This document shows positions 17,018-26,162 of a DNA stretch of 64,000 nucleotides, piece by piece. The DNA is from Arcicella lustrica (GTDB taxonomy: Bacteria > Bacteroidota > Bacteroidia > Cytophagales > Spirosomataceae). The first letter of the stretch is position 1; each line of letters starts with the position of its first letter. A program made the position numbers and the translations under genes. The notes beneath the pieces were generated by a model that made no database searches, was not told the DNA's origin, and saw only the letters and a list, made by a program, of their open reading frames with translations. The stretch is from the NCBI RefSeq assembly GCF_034930985.1, contig NZ_JAYGIM010000001.1, positions 496,001 through 560,000 of the forward strand. Direction: 5' to 3'.

Positions 17018-18169
17018 TTAAACTATTTCTGTTCCGTTTGTTAAGGCTACTGTGTAAGTAACTAAATCTTTTTGATATTTTGCTTGATAGGCTTTTTTGA
17101 TTCTTAGCAAAAAAGCTTCCGCTTTACTTTTTTCAACGATGTTGATAGAACAACCACCAAAACCACCGCCCATCATTCTTGAACCAACCACTGCATCGTC
17201 TTCACGAGTTTCGTCCACCAAAAAGTCTAATTCTTCACATGAAACTGCATAATTATGTTGAAGTCCATCGTGCGTTTCGTACATTTTTTTGCCGAATGTC
17301 GCCAAATCGTTTTGCTCAAGTGCTTCGCAAGCTACAATTACTCTGTCGATTTCACCGACCACATACACGCAACGCTTGTAAACATTTTCTGAAAGGCTCG
17401 TTTTGGCTTCTTCCACCATCGTCAACGTTAAATCTCTAAAGCTTTTTACATTTGGATAGATTCCTGATAAAATACTTAAGCCTTCTTCACATTCTAATCT
17501 ACGAGTATTGTATTCAGAATCTCCCAAAGAGTGTTTTACACCAGAATTACAAAGAATTACGGTATGATTTGGCAAAGACAAAGGAAAATGTTGGTACTCT
17601 AAACTTCTACAATCCAAGCGAATTACAGCATCTTTTTTACCAAACATAGAAGCAAATTGATCCATAATACCGCAGTTTACACCAACGAAATTATTTTCAG
17701 CAGCTTTCCCGATTTTCACCATTTGCATGGTTTCTAAACCCAAATTATAAAGTTGATTTAAAGCAAAAGCCAAGCCTGTTTCTACAGCAGCCGACGACGA
17801 TACACCAGCGCCCAAAGGAATATCACCACCAAAAACTAAATCAAAACCTTTAATTTTTTGTCCAGCTTTTTGTAATTCATCGACGACTCCGATTAAGTAA
17901 TTCGCCCAGCTTTTATCAGATTTTTGAATCGTTGAAATGCTGAAAGTATCACTACTTTTCAAATCGTAAGCATAAACATTACAATTTTCATCTTCACGAG
18001 GTGAAATGGCAAAGTAAATTGCTTTGTCGATAGCCGCTGGCAATACAAAACCATCGTTATAATCGGTATGTTCGCCGATAAGGTTAATGCGTCCTGGCGC
18101 ACGAACGACTAAAGAAGCTTCTTTTGAAAATTGTTCTTGAAATTTGGCAATGATATTTTCTGGATACAT
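17018..18169 (-). CDS. galK: Galactokinase
   Basis: This 383-residue GHMP kinase phosphorylates galactose at C1 with ATP. The galactokinase signature GRINLIGEHTDYNDGFVLP is near residue 26, the ATP-binding loop PLGAGVSSSAAVE near 116, and the C-terminal motif MMGGGFGGCSI near 335. It is the first gene of a two-gene operon with galT and is divergent from a LacI-family gene 196 bp away, which probably controls it. Confidence 0.97.
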   Translation of the reverse strand: MYPENIIAKFQEQFSKEASLVVRAPGRINLIGEHTDYNDGFVLPAAIDKAIYFAISPREDENCNVYAYDLKSSDTFSISTIQKSDKSWANYLIGVVDELQKAGQKIKGFDLVFGGDIPLGAGVSSSAAVETGLAFALNQLYNLGLETMQMVKIGKAAENNFVGVNCGIMDQFASMFGKKDAVIRLDCRSLEYQHFPLSLPNHTVILCNSGVKHSLGDSEYNTRRLECEEGLSILSGIYPNVKSFRDLTLTMVEEAKTSLSENVYKRCVYVVGEIDRVIVACEALEQNDLATFGKKMYETHDGLQHNYAVSCEELDFLVDETREDDAVVGSRMMGGGFGGCSINIVEKSKAEAFLLRIKKAYQAKYQKDLVTYTVALTNGTEIV

Positions 18170-18301
18170 TTATGAGCGTAAGATTAAATTAGAATTCAAA
18201 GGACGATATTTTTTAGAAATATTCATTCAGACATTCTTGTCTTGATGATGGATTTTACTAGAAAATTACTAAAAAATAGGCTTGAACCATGAATACAAAC
18301 A

Positions 18302-18322
18302 TTTGCGCAAATTTTGCACAAA
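18302..18322. promoter_or_regulatory. Two tandem LacI-type operator half-palindromes
   Basis: TTTGCGCAAA at 18302-18311 is a perfect palindrome with a central CG, as LacI-family proteins prefer. TTTGCACAAA at 18313-18322 is a close variant 11 bp further on, one helix turn away. Both lie between galK and the LacI gene, 44 bp before its start, so autoregulation and gal control are both possible. Confidence 0.55.
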
Positions 18323-18365
18323 CTTCTAAAATCTCCTTAATTTTACAAATTCAACGGTTTAGATT

Positions 18366-19376
18366 ATGCAGAAAAGTCAGGTAACGATAAAAGATATTGC
18401 TCAGGAATTAGGAATCGCTATTTCTACGGTGTCGAGGGCTTTGCAAAATCATCCTCGGATTGGTCTTAAAACCAAAGAACAGGTTTTTGAAGTAGCCAAG
18501 AGATTGAATTATGTGCCAAATCCTGCAGCAATTTTATTAAGAAAAAACAAAACTTATACTGTTGGCGTGGTTTTCCCACATCTGCAAGAAGAGTTTTTTT
18601 CTCAGGCAATTACTGGTATTGAAGATGTAATTAGTGCTCAAGGTTACAATGTAGTCATCAGTCAGTCGAGAGATAAATTAGAGCGAGAAAACAGAGCGAT
18701 TAAATCTTTTATCAGCAGTCGAGTGGATGGAGTAATTGCCTCTATTTCTGCCGAAACCACACAATATTACTCTTTTAAAGAATTAGAAAACTATGGGATT
18801 CCTTTAGTGTTTTTTGATAGAGTTCCCAAAGATGTAGCTGTCAATAAAGTAAGAGGGAATATTGTAGAAGCAGCTTTTGAGGCGACTTCTTTTCTAGCCA
18901 AAAAAGGAATTACAAAAATCGCTATTTTGAATGGACCTTCTAATTTAGAGATTTCTAACGAACGTTTAGAAGGTTATTGGAAAGCTCTAAAATCGTTGAA
19001 TTTGTCCATTTTTCAACAATATATTAAATCAACAGATTTAACGAATGAAGATACTTTTAAGAAAATGGAGGAGTTGATGGCTTTGCCTGAACAACCGCAA
19101 GCGGTACTCTGTTTTAATGATTATGTGGCATTATTTGCCATGCAAAGTTGTAGGCAAAAAGGAGTTATTCCCAATACAGATATTCACTTTGTAAGCTTCG
19201 CCAATTTACCAATTACAGCTTATTTGGATAATCCGCCAATTGCTTCAGTAGAACAATTTGCCTATAAAATGGGTGAACAAGCCGCAATTTTATTATTGAA
19301 AATCATTGATGCAAAGCAAGATAAAACGCTAATTCCAGAAGAAATTATTATTGATACTGAATTGATAATACATTAG
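18366..19376 (+). CDS. LacI-family transcriptional regulator (probable gal repressor)
   Basis: This 336-residue regulator has the LacI helix-turn-helix VTIKDIAQELGIAISTVSRA at residues 5-24 and a hinge around LNYVPNPAA. A periplasmic-binding-protein-like sugar domain follows (TYTVGVVFPHLQEEFFSQ near residue 65; DGVIASIS near 120; VLCFNDYVALFAM near 240). Divergence from galK-galT and two CG-centred palindromes between them point to galactose-responsive control of that operon. Confidence 0.9.
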   Translation: MQKSQVTIKDIAQELGIAISTVSRALQNHPRIGLKTKEQVFEVAKRLNYVPNPAAILLRKNKTYTVGVVFPHLQEEFFSQAITGIEDVISAQGYNVVISQSRDKLERENRAIKSFISSRVDGVIASISAETTQYYSFKELENYGIPLVFFDRVPKDVAVNKVRGNIVEAAFEATSFLAKKGITKIAILNGPSNLEISNERLEGYWKALKSLNLSIFQQYIKSTDLTNEDTFKKMEELMALPEQPQAVLCFNDYVALFAMQSCRQKGVIPNTDIHFVSFANLPITAYLDNPPIASVEQFAYKMGEQAAILLLKIIDAKQDKTLIPEEIIIDTELIIH

Positions 19377-19383
19377 GATTTTG

Positions 19384-19515
19384 GATTTGTGATTTCGGGT
19401 TTCGGTCGTCTGCATTCGGATTTCAGACATCAGCTTTCAGTTTTGTACTATTTTAAAATAAAAATCCGATGTCCGACATCCGAAAGCTGACAGCCGAAAC
19501 CCGACAGCCACAAAC
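19384..19515 (-). repeat. Intergenic CCGAAATCCGACATC-type inverted repeat
   Basis: Left units (TTTCGGGTTTCGG, CGGATTTCAGACATCAGC) are mirrored by right units (ATCCGATGTCCGACATCCG, CTGACAGCCGAAACCCGACA), so the whole tract folds on itself. A short relative occurs at 1283-1310 after the ABC-F gene. It separates two convergent genes and may act as a bidirectional transcription end. Confidence 0.75.
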
Positions 19516-19517
19516 TA

Positions 19518-20156
19518 TCACCATTTCCGAAGTACAAACTGCGTTGGTTTTTGTCTGGACAGCATCAGCAAAATACTTGCATAAGTAAGCGCTTCTAATA
19601 ATTTGGTGGCTCTGTAAGCAGAAATATTCACCAGTTTGGCATACTCTTTTGCTGTAATTTTGGTATTCTTTTTCAGATAAGTAATTAAATATTTTACATT
19701 GGGTTGCTCCAACATTTGCTTGTCTATGTCCTTTTCAGCTTTAATCATCACTTGCGACATCTCTTTGGTTACGGGCGTTGTTTCGTCGTTAGCTCTTACA
19801 TAAACGCTACGGTTTTGTTGCTCGTCTAAAGTTTCATGAGGTTTGTTTTCTGCTTCTTTAATATTGATAATCAAAATATTGTGTTTGCCTTCAACCTTTA
19901 CTGAGGAATAAACAATATCAATAGGAGGGACGACTAACTCGTTAGCAGCATGAATAATTTTGGTCATTTCTTCTATTTCAGAACAACCTTTTATTGATTT
20001 ATCATCGTTTACTCCAACAATTAATTGTCCGCCAGAAGTATTGGCGAAAGCTGCTAACGTGCGTGCAATTTTATAAGGACTATCAATTCTACTTTTATAT
20101 TCTAGTGTGGTAGATTCTTTCTGTTTAAGGATTTCAAAGAGTTGTTTTTCTGTCAT
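19518..20156 (-). CDS. AlbA_2 (Schlafen-like) putative DNA-binding domain protein
   Basis: This 212-residue protein begins with ESTTLEYKSRIDSPYKIART followed by LAAFANTSGGQLIVGVNDD, the signature of the AlbA_2 or divergent AAA-4 domain (residues 12-130) found in Schlafen-like and regulatory proteins. The C-terminal 60 residues look like a winged helix (TKITAKEYAKLVNISAYRAT), so nucleic-acid binding is likely. It is short compared with the helicase-fused members. The function is unknown. Confidence 0.8.
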   Translation of the reverse strand: MTEKQLFEILKQKESTTLEYKSRIDSPYKIARTLAAFANTSGGQLIVGVNDDKSIKGCSEIEEMTKIIHAANELVVPPIDIVYSSVKVEGKHNILIINIKEAENKPHETLDEQQNRSVYVRANDETTPVTKEMSQVMIKAEKDIDKQMLEQPNVKYLITYLKKNTKITAKEYAKLVNISAYRATKLLEALTYASILLMLSRQKPTQFVLRKW

Positions 20157-20295
20157 TCGGATTTTATGGAGTGATTATTTTTAGTTTAAAGCTCCTCGGT
20201 TTCTATTGTCAATTGATTAAGTATTGCTACTTGTAAGTAAATAATGAACAATTTCGGTAATTTTGGAATATACTTCATAACGTTAACTTAATATT

Positions 20296-21165
20296 TTGAA
20301 AACTCAAGGTTCCGAAATCCCACTTAAAGCTTATCTATATTTACTTTTGGGTGTTTTTTGCATTGCTTGGTCGGCTATTTTTGTGAAGATGGCAGATGCT
20401 CCAGCGCTAACTTCTGGTTTCTATCGTTACTTTTTTTGTTTTCTTGGTTTATTACCAATTTGGCTTTTTAAAGGTATTAAAATTCCTGATGGCAAAACGG
20501 CATTACTCATTATCATTGCAGGTTTTTTGTTTGTCGCAGATATGAGTCTTTGGAATCTTTCTATTCTTCGTACTTCTGCTTCGGTTTCTACTTTATTAGC
20601 GAATAATGCTTCGGTTTTTGTGGGTTTGGGGACATTGATTTTCTTCAAACAAAAATTACCTAAAATTTATTGGATTGGGCTTTCTGTGGCAATGGTCGGT
20701 GTTTTTCTGGTAGCAGGGAAAGATATTTTACAAAATTCGAGTGTAGGTTTTGGGCATTTAATGGCGATAAGTGCTGCTATTTTTTATGCAGGTTATATGC
20801 TAATTACTCAGCGAATCAGAGGCAAAGTTGATACCGTCAATTTTATGGCTTGGTCTTTATTGGCTTGTTTGTTTTTCTCTTTGCTGACTTGTTGGCAACA
20901 AGATTTAGAGATGATTCACTTCAATCAAAAAACGTGGATTGCCTTTGTTGGTTCGGGTATCATTTGTCATTTGGCTGGTTGGCTTTGTATCAATTATGCT
21001 TTGGGTTTTATTCCAGCGGCTATTGTTTCGCCAACATTATTAATTCAACCAGTACTTACTGCTATAATTTCCTTTTTTCTGTTGAGTGAAGTACTAAGAA
21101 CCGAACAGATCATTGGCGGAATGATTGTGCTGTTCGGTATTTACTTAGTTAATAAAAAAAGCTGA
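20296..21165 (+). CDS. EamA/DMT-family membrane transporter
   Basis: This 289-residue protein has about ten membrane helices in two EamA repeats, the layout of drug/metabolite transporters. Repeat ends are visible in AVMVGVFLVAGKDIL and IVLFGIYLVNKKS. The only start that covers helix 1 is a TTG at 20296, so an unusual start codon is likely. The substrate cannot be told from sequence. The 3' end overlaps the convergent gene at 21141 by 25 bp. Confidence 0.85.
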   Translation: MKTQGSEIPLKAYLYLLLGVFCIAWSAIFVKMADAPALTSGFYRYFFCFLGLLPIWLFKGIKIPDGKTALLIIIAGFLFVADMSLWNLSILRTSASVSTLLANNASVFVGLGTLIFFKQKLPKIYWIGLSVAMVGVFLVAGKDILQNSSVGFGHLMAISAAIFYAGYMLITQRIRGKVDTVNFMAWSLLACLFFSLLTCWQQDLEMIHFNQKTWIAFVGSGIICHLAGWLCINYALGFIPAAIVSPTLLIQPVLTAIISFFLLSEVLRTEQIIGGMIVLFGIYLVNKKS

Positions 21166-21527
21166 CTTTGAAGCCTTTGAATCAATAAATGAATCATTCT
21201 TTTGGTCAGTTCTTCTTCGTTTTGTAAGAAAAGTTGATACTCTTCAAGGGTAAAATGCCCAGCAATAATTCCTTCTAAATAATGCTTGAATTTCATGTCT
21301 TTTCTGATAGATTGATCGATGTAAAATGACTTATCTTTATCAGAAAGCTTGAAAAACAATCCCTTTCGTTGGTGACAATATTGAATAAAAACCTGAATCA
21401 ATAATTCATTTTGTAATTTCAGAATCGGTCTTAATACTTTATTTTGAAATCGCTCTACTTCGCTTTCAGCCTGTATTTCAAAATCTATTGTAGGTCTAAT
21501 TTTCTGTAAATTTTCTTCTCTGTTCAT
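21141..21527 (-). CDS. Conserved hypothetical helical protein
   Basis: This 128-residue soluble protein is strongly helical and charged (RFQNKVLRPILKLQNELL, IAGHFTLEEYQLFLQNEEEL). There is no signal peptide, membrane helix or metal motif. It lies 20 bp after the DUF5916 gene in the same direction and may be co-transcribed with it. Its tail overlaps the EamA gene on the other strand. I do not recognise a function. Confidence 0.65.
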   Translation of the reverse strand: MNREENLQKIRPTIDFEIQAESEVERFQNKVLRPILKLQNELLIQVFIQYCHQRKGLFFKLSDKDKSFYIDQSIRKDMKFKHYLEGIIAGHFTLEEYQLFLQNEEELTKRMIHLLIQRLQSQLFLLTK

Positions 21528-21547
21528 ATTGCCGAAACCATTAAAAA

Positions 21548-23806
21548 CTAAAATTGTTTCAAATACGAAAGTTTGGCAATTAAATGTAATTCATGCTGAC
21601 GAGCCAATTGGTTCGTTCTGATTCTAGTTAAACCATCATTAGATAGTTGCGTTTGGAAATCATTAAAACCACGTTGATTAAACACCAAGTACAAAAACGA
21701 TAAAGGTTGATATTCCCAAGAAAAACGCACATTCCAAACATCAAAATCACTGATAGAATTATGCTGATAAAAACCAATTAATTGTACTCTCGGATTCAGC
21801 GCAAATCTTCCTGAAATGGTATATAATTGATTATTACCAGCTACTTTATCGACACCTAAATTGCTATAACTATTATTGGTAAAACGTGCTTCCATTGAAA
21901 TATGAGGAATAGGAGCAAACCTAAACGTACTTGAAAAAGTAGTTAAAGAACCATTATAATATTTTCCGAAATCAACATTCATCGAAAGCGAAATCTTTTT
22001 CGAAGCGTCTGTTTCTCCAACTATCATATAGCGGTCGTACTTAAATTTCCCACCTTGAATTGGCACATTAAAAAACGACAAAGTATCGCTTCCATCAGTA
22101 TAATCAATCAATTGATAGAAGTGATTTGTCAGTACACCAAAACCGCCTCCATTTTGCAATGTAAACCAAATTGGATTGGTATTCCATTGTTGTTCAATGA
22201 GTTTGCCAGTTGTCGTAGAGTAATAATTTAAATAATAACCGCCTGGTTCAAAAGCTCTTACAAACTTCGGGAGCCATTTTCCACGATTCAGCCAATAAAA
22301 GCCTGCGGAGTTTTCAATCACATCTGGACGAGACACAAAGCCCATTTCTGGATTAAATGCTTTGTTGTTTACATTTTGTGTCAGCCAGTACATCCAATCA
22401 ATTCCTCTGTGCGATAACTGATAATGCGCCGCTAAACCCGTTGAATTTTCATTGGTAGATTTAGACGTCATCGCCATCGTATTGATACTTGTACTTTCGT
22501 TGATGCGGAAAAATCCATCTGCTGAAGCAGTGATATTGGCATGGTCGCTATCGTTTTTCAAAGTAGCAATTCCTCCAATTCGGTTTTGTTTTCCAATATT
22601 TTGAGAGTAACGACCAACTAAGAAATCTGTAGCGCTATTGATGTCATTACCTTTTTGGCGAACATACATAAAACCAGTATTGCTTTTGGTAGAACGATTT
22701 ACTATTCTTGCTCCCAACACAATTGGCACTGGATTTCCTTCTGCATCTAAGCCAATTCTTCTACTAAAAAATGGCTGAATACGCTGCTGACCACCAAAAT
22801 ATTCTTCAATGGGACTCAATCCTGCGGCAAAAAGAGAGGCATTTTCTAAGAAAAACTGACGACGTTCTGGAAAGAAAACCGATAATCTCGAAAGATTATT
22901 TACTTGTCGGTCGGCATCAGCTTGGGCAAAGTCTGTATTATATGTTAAATCAAGAACAGTATTGGGTGTAATAGCCCATTTTATTTCTCCGCCCATTTTT
23001 ATTTTAGAACCATTCTTTTGGTCGTAAAACTCAGAGCCATCGTATTTATCTTCAGAAATTAACAAATAAGGTTGAAATCTAATATTTGCTTTTGGTGGTG
23101 GTGGCGAAATGTTTGATAATTTACCTGCATATTGCATTCTAGCAGGAGTAAACGAACGTGGCAAAGCCGACCAAATCGTTTGTTCGTTGGTCATTCTTCG
23201 CATTCTGAAGAAATTAATTCCCCAAGTATTAAAATCAGAACTTCGTTGGTATCTCAGCGTTTGCCAAGGAATTGAAAACTCTGCTATCCAAGCGGTGTCT
23301 GTTCGGGAAGTACGTACACGCCAAAGTCCGTCCCAATCTTCATCAAAAACTTGGTCGTCAAAAGCCAATAAATCTCTTTGTGAACCATAAGGATTAGTCA
23401 TGAAAATCATGGCATTTCGTTCGTCATTAAAACCATCAATTGAAATACCGATTTGGTCGCTTCTGCCATAATCGAAATCACGTTGTAGATTCGTTACACG
23501 CAATGCTTTTTTGCCCAAAGGTTCATGCAAAATGGCAGCGATGTACAAGTAATCTTTATTGTACAATAATTTGAACACAGATTTTTGCGAAGCCTCTTGT
23601 TTTTGAAAAGGCTCAACTTGTACGAAATTGGTAATTGGATTTGCTGTACTCCACGCAGATTCTTCTAATTTTCCGTCAATTTTAATAGAATGCTCGATAC
23701 GGACGGCTTGTGTTTGCTTTTTAATAGAATCTGGTAAGAAAATTTCTTGGGCTTGAAGTAGCTTACTAAAACAAAGAATTATCCCCAAAGCGTAAAAATA
23801 TTTCAT
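21548..23806 (-). CDS. Outer-membrane protein with CBM9-like domain and DUF5916 barrel
   Basis: This 752-residue exported protein has a signal peptide to about residue 19. Residues 30-230 resemble the carbohydrate-binding family 9/DOMON-like fold (VRIEHSIKIDGKLEESAWST, later WIAEFSIPWQTLRY). The rest is a DUF5916 region with alternating aromatic strands and a terminal aromatic-rich segment, suggesting a beta-barrel in the outer membrane. Such proteins are frequent in Bacteroidota and are linked by position to carbohydrate or peptide metabolism, without a proven activity. Confidence 0.88.
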   Translation of the reverse strand: MKYFYALGIILCFSKLLQAQEIFLPDSIKKQTQAVRIEHSIKIDGKLEESAWSTANPITNFVQVEPFQKQEASQKSVFKLLYNKDYLYIAAILHEPLGKKALRVTNLQRDFDYGRSDQIGISIDGFNDERNAMIFMTNPYGSQRDLLAFDDQVFDEDWDGLWRVRTSRTDTAWIAEFSIPWQTLRYQRSSDFNTWGINFFRMRRMTNEQTIWSALPRSFTPARMQYAGKLSNISPPPPKANIRFQPYLLISEDKYDGSEFYDQKNGSKIKMGGEIKWAITPNTVLDLTYNTDFAQADADRQVNNLSRLSVFFPERRQFFLENASLFAAGLSPIEEYFGGQQRIQPFFSRRIGLDAEGNPVPIVLGARIVNRSTKSNTGFMYVRQKGNDINSATDFLVGRYSQNIGKQNRIGGIATLKNDSDHANITASADGFFRINESTSINTMAMTSKSTNENSTGLAAHYQLSHRGIDWMYWLTQNVNNKAFNPEMGFVSRPDVIENSAGFYWLNRGKWLPKFVRAFEPGGYYLNYYSTTTGKLIEQQWNTNPIWFTLQNGGGFGVLTNHFYQLIDYTDGSDTLSFFNVPIQGGKFKYDRYMIVGETDASKKISLSMNVDFGKYYNGSLTTFSSTFRFAPIPHISMEARFTNNSYSNLGVDKVAGNNQLYTISGRFALNPRVQLIGFYQHNSISDFDVWNVRFSWEYQPLSFLYLVFNQRGFNDFQTQLSNDGLTRIRTNQLARQHELHLIAKLSYLKQF

Positions 23807-23960
23807 ATTTAAATAATGTTGATAAAGAGGTTTTGTTTAATTAAATGAGGTTTGAGGTGACAAAAATTAGGGACACAGCAAAGCTACGTCCCTAGACCCC
23901 TTAACCAAATTAATTATTATTTTTCTTATTTAAAAAGATCTTTTGAGAAGATTATTTAAA

Positions 23961-24008
23961 AAAAGCTCCGTAATAAACACAAGTTTTTACGTTTACTTCG
24001 GAGCTTTT
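23961..24008. terminator. Hairpin with GCTCCG/CGGAGC stem
   Basis: A perfect 10-bp stem (AAAAGCTCCG with CGGAGCTTTT) has a 28-nt loop. It lies in the 450-bp gap 23807-24256 between two divergent genes, where no operon end is expected, so it could be an attenuator in the leader of either gene or the end of an unseen small RNA. I see no supported gene in the rest of the gap. Confidence 0.5.
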
Positions 24009-24256
24009 GAAATTTACTCTGTATAATTTTATGTTGATGAATTGTAATTCAAAAGATTACAGTTCGCAAATAACGTATAATTTGTATATGGATTTAGATA
24101 AATTCGCCAAAAAACAATATCCTTTCGACCAATAACGTAAATGATGTAAAATCGGAGAAAGCCAATTTGTTTTACTGTTCATCGAAAAGAATATATTTTT
24201 ACTAATTTTTTGTATAAATTTGATATACAATCTTCTCAATATAAAAGCTATTAATC

Positions 24257-25345
24257 GTGCAATCAACTGCTTCATTTCCACATAGAACAGCCTTTTTTAC
24301 TGATCTCCCCGCCAAAGGAGTACTTAGTCAGCGTTGGGCTTATCATTCCCTTTTTTGGATTGTACTAAGTATGTACAATATTTTGTACTTTGGCTTTTTG
24401 CTCAATAACTACACACAGGCGGTTTTTGAATATTCGGTAAAATTCCCATTTTACTTTATTCTGGTTTATGGAAATATATATTATTTAATTCCCCGTTTTT
24501 TACTTACAGGTAAATACTTTCAATATTTTGTATTTTTGGTTTTATCCACTTTGCTGTCGGTAGCTGTTATTCAAACGCTGATTAACCATTTAATTTTAAT
24601 CAATTATTGTCCAGTGGGTTATCATCCAAATGTTTTATTCGACCCAAAACCTACAGCCAAAAGGATGTTCGATACTTTTTCGGTTTTAGGAGTAACCAGC
24701 GGGTTGAAACTAACGAAAGACTGGATTGATAATCAAGAAAAAATCAAAGAATTAGAAGGACAAAGTGTAAAAAATGAATTAGAATTTTTGAAGTCTCAGA
24801 TTCAACCTCATTTCTTTTTTAATACCTTGAATAATTTATATTCCTTGACCATCAAAAAATCTGACTTGGCACCAGAAGTAGTAGTAAAGCTTTCAGGATT
24901 AATGAGTTACATGTTGTATGAGTCGGATAGCCATGAAACTACATTAAAAAAAGAAATAGAACATATTCAAAATTATTTAGATTTAGAAAGCCTGAGATTC
25001 GGGAAACGTTTAAATTTAGATTTTCAAATTGAAGGAAGTATCGAACAGCGTAAACTTGCGCCACTTCTTTTATTGCCATTTATTGAAAATGCTTTCAAAC
25101 ATGGGACTTCGCATGAAACAGGTGTTTTAGATTTGAAAATTACCCTTAAAATCTTAAATGGAAAATTACTTTTTGTGGTTGTAAATCCTCGATTTGATAA
25201 TAGTTCAAATCGGAAAAAACACAAAGGTTTAGGACTTAAAAATGTTCAGCGAAGATTAGCCTTACTTTATGGGAATAATTATGAATTGAACATACAGCCT
25301 ACTGAAAAACAATACTTTATTTCATTATTTATTCCTTTAAAATAG
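24257..25345 (+). CDS. LytS/YehU-family sensor histidine kinase
   Basis: This 362-residue protein has four membrane helices in residues 30-160 and then a His-kinase domain. The phosphoacceptor is in LKSQIQPHFFFNTLNNLYSL near residue 190, and the ATP-binding N-box reads LLLPFIENAFKHG near 275. A GTG start at 24257 is needed because the next Met lies inside the first helix. The response regulator follows 4 bp later. The signal is unknown; such kinases in Bacteroidota typically sense envelope conditions. Confidence 0.9.
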   Translation: MQSTASFPHRTAFFTDLPAKGVLSQRWAYHSLFWIVLSMYNILYFGFLLNNYTQAVFEYSVKFPFYFILVYGNIYYLIPRFLLTGKYFQYFVFLVLSTLLSVAVIQTLINHLILINYCPVGYHPNVLFDPKPTAKRMFDTFSVLGVTSGLKLTKDWIDNQEKIKELEGQSVKNELEFLKSQIQPHFFFNTLNNLYSLTIKKSDLAPEVVVKLSGLMSYMLYESDSHETTLKKEIEHIQNYLDLESLRFGKRLNLDFQIEGSIEQRKLAPLLLLPFIENAFKHGTSHETGVLDLKITLKILNGKLLFVVVNPRFDNSSNRKKHKGLGLKNVQRRLALLYGNNYELNIQPTEKQYFISLFIPLK

Positions 25346-25349
25346 GCAC

Positions 25350-26093
25350 ATGAAATTGAAAACCCTTATAGTGGATGATGAGCCATTGGCATTAGATGTA
25401 TTAGAAACTTTTATCGAAAGAATCGACAGCCTTGAATTAGTTGGGCGTTGTGAAAACGGTATTCAAGCTTTTAATTACCTGAAAAAAGGCGATATTGATT
25501 TACTTTTTCTGGACATAGAAATGCCAACTTTAGATGGAATGGAATTGTTGAAAAGTCTTCAAAATCCACCAAAAGTAATTATCACAACGGCTTATCGAGA
25601 TTATGCAGTAGAAAGTTTTGAGTTGAGCGTGGTAGATTATTTATTAAAACCCATTCCTTTTCAACGTTTTGTAAAAGCTGTCAACAAAGTTGTACCGAAA
25701 GAAAACGAAACGAATCAACAAATAACTACTAGTGCTTCCGTTCAATTAAATGGTAACGAACGCCCCGAAGCGATGTTTATTAAAGTTGATAAACGCATTG
25801 TAAAGATTAATTTTTCAGATATTTTATTCATCGAAAGTTTAAAGGATTATATCCGAATTTACACTTTGGCAGGCACTTTTGTTACTTATCAAACCATGAA
25901 TGGCATTGGTGATATTTTACCAGCAGAACAATTTGCTAGAATTCATAAATCATTTATTGTGTCGATAGCCAAAGTAACTTCTATCGAAGCAGGAGATTTA
26001 ATTGTTTCTGGAAAAAGCTTACCAGTAGGCAGAAGTTTCAGAGATGGAATTTTAGAAAAGATTTATAAAACAGGTGTATTAGCAGTAAAGTAA
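25350..26093 (+). CDS. LytTR-family response regulator
   Basis: This 247-residue two-domain regulator has an N-terminal receiver with phosphoacceptor Asp in LLFLDIEMP near residue 54, switch Thr in IITTAYRDYA and Lys in YLLKPI near 105. A C-terminal LytTR DNA-binding domain follows from about residue 140 (FIKVDKRIVKINFSDILFIE, FARIHKSFIVS). It pairs with the kinase 4 bp upstream. Targets are not visible; LytTR proteins bind pairs of short direct repeats. Confidence 0.93.
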   Translation: MKLKTLIVDDEPLALDVLETFIERIDSLELVGRCENGIQAFNYLKKGDIDLLFLDIEMPTLDGMELLKSLQNPPKVIITTAYRDYAVESFELSVVDYLLKPIPFQRFVKAVNKVVPKENETNQQITTSASVQLNGNERPEAMFIKVDKRIVKINFSDILFIESLKDYIRIYTLAGTFVTYQTMNGIGDILPAEQFARIHKSFIVSIAKVTSIEAGDLIVSGKSLPVGRSFRDGILEKIYKTGVLAVK

Positions 26094-26104
26094 ATTTTGC
26101 TAAT

Positions 26105-26146
26105 CATAAAAAAGCCATTCTTCATGCGAAGAATGGCTTTTTTATG
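26105..26146. terminator. Bidirectional terminator
   Basis: A perfect 18-bp stem with a 6-nt loop, flanked by A and T runs inside the stem, lies between the convergent response-regulator and DUF4105 genes and can end transcription from both sides. Confidence 0.92.
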
Positions 26147-26162
26147 ATGTTTTGATACTTGA

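Noticed and set aside
24057..24281. Minus-strand ORF of 74 codons upstream of the LytS gene
   Set aside because: It overlaps the kinase start on the opposite strand, its sequence has no domain-like pattern, and the region is better explained as a noncoding leader.
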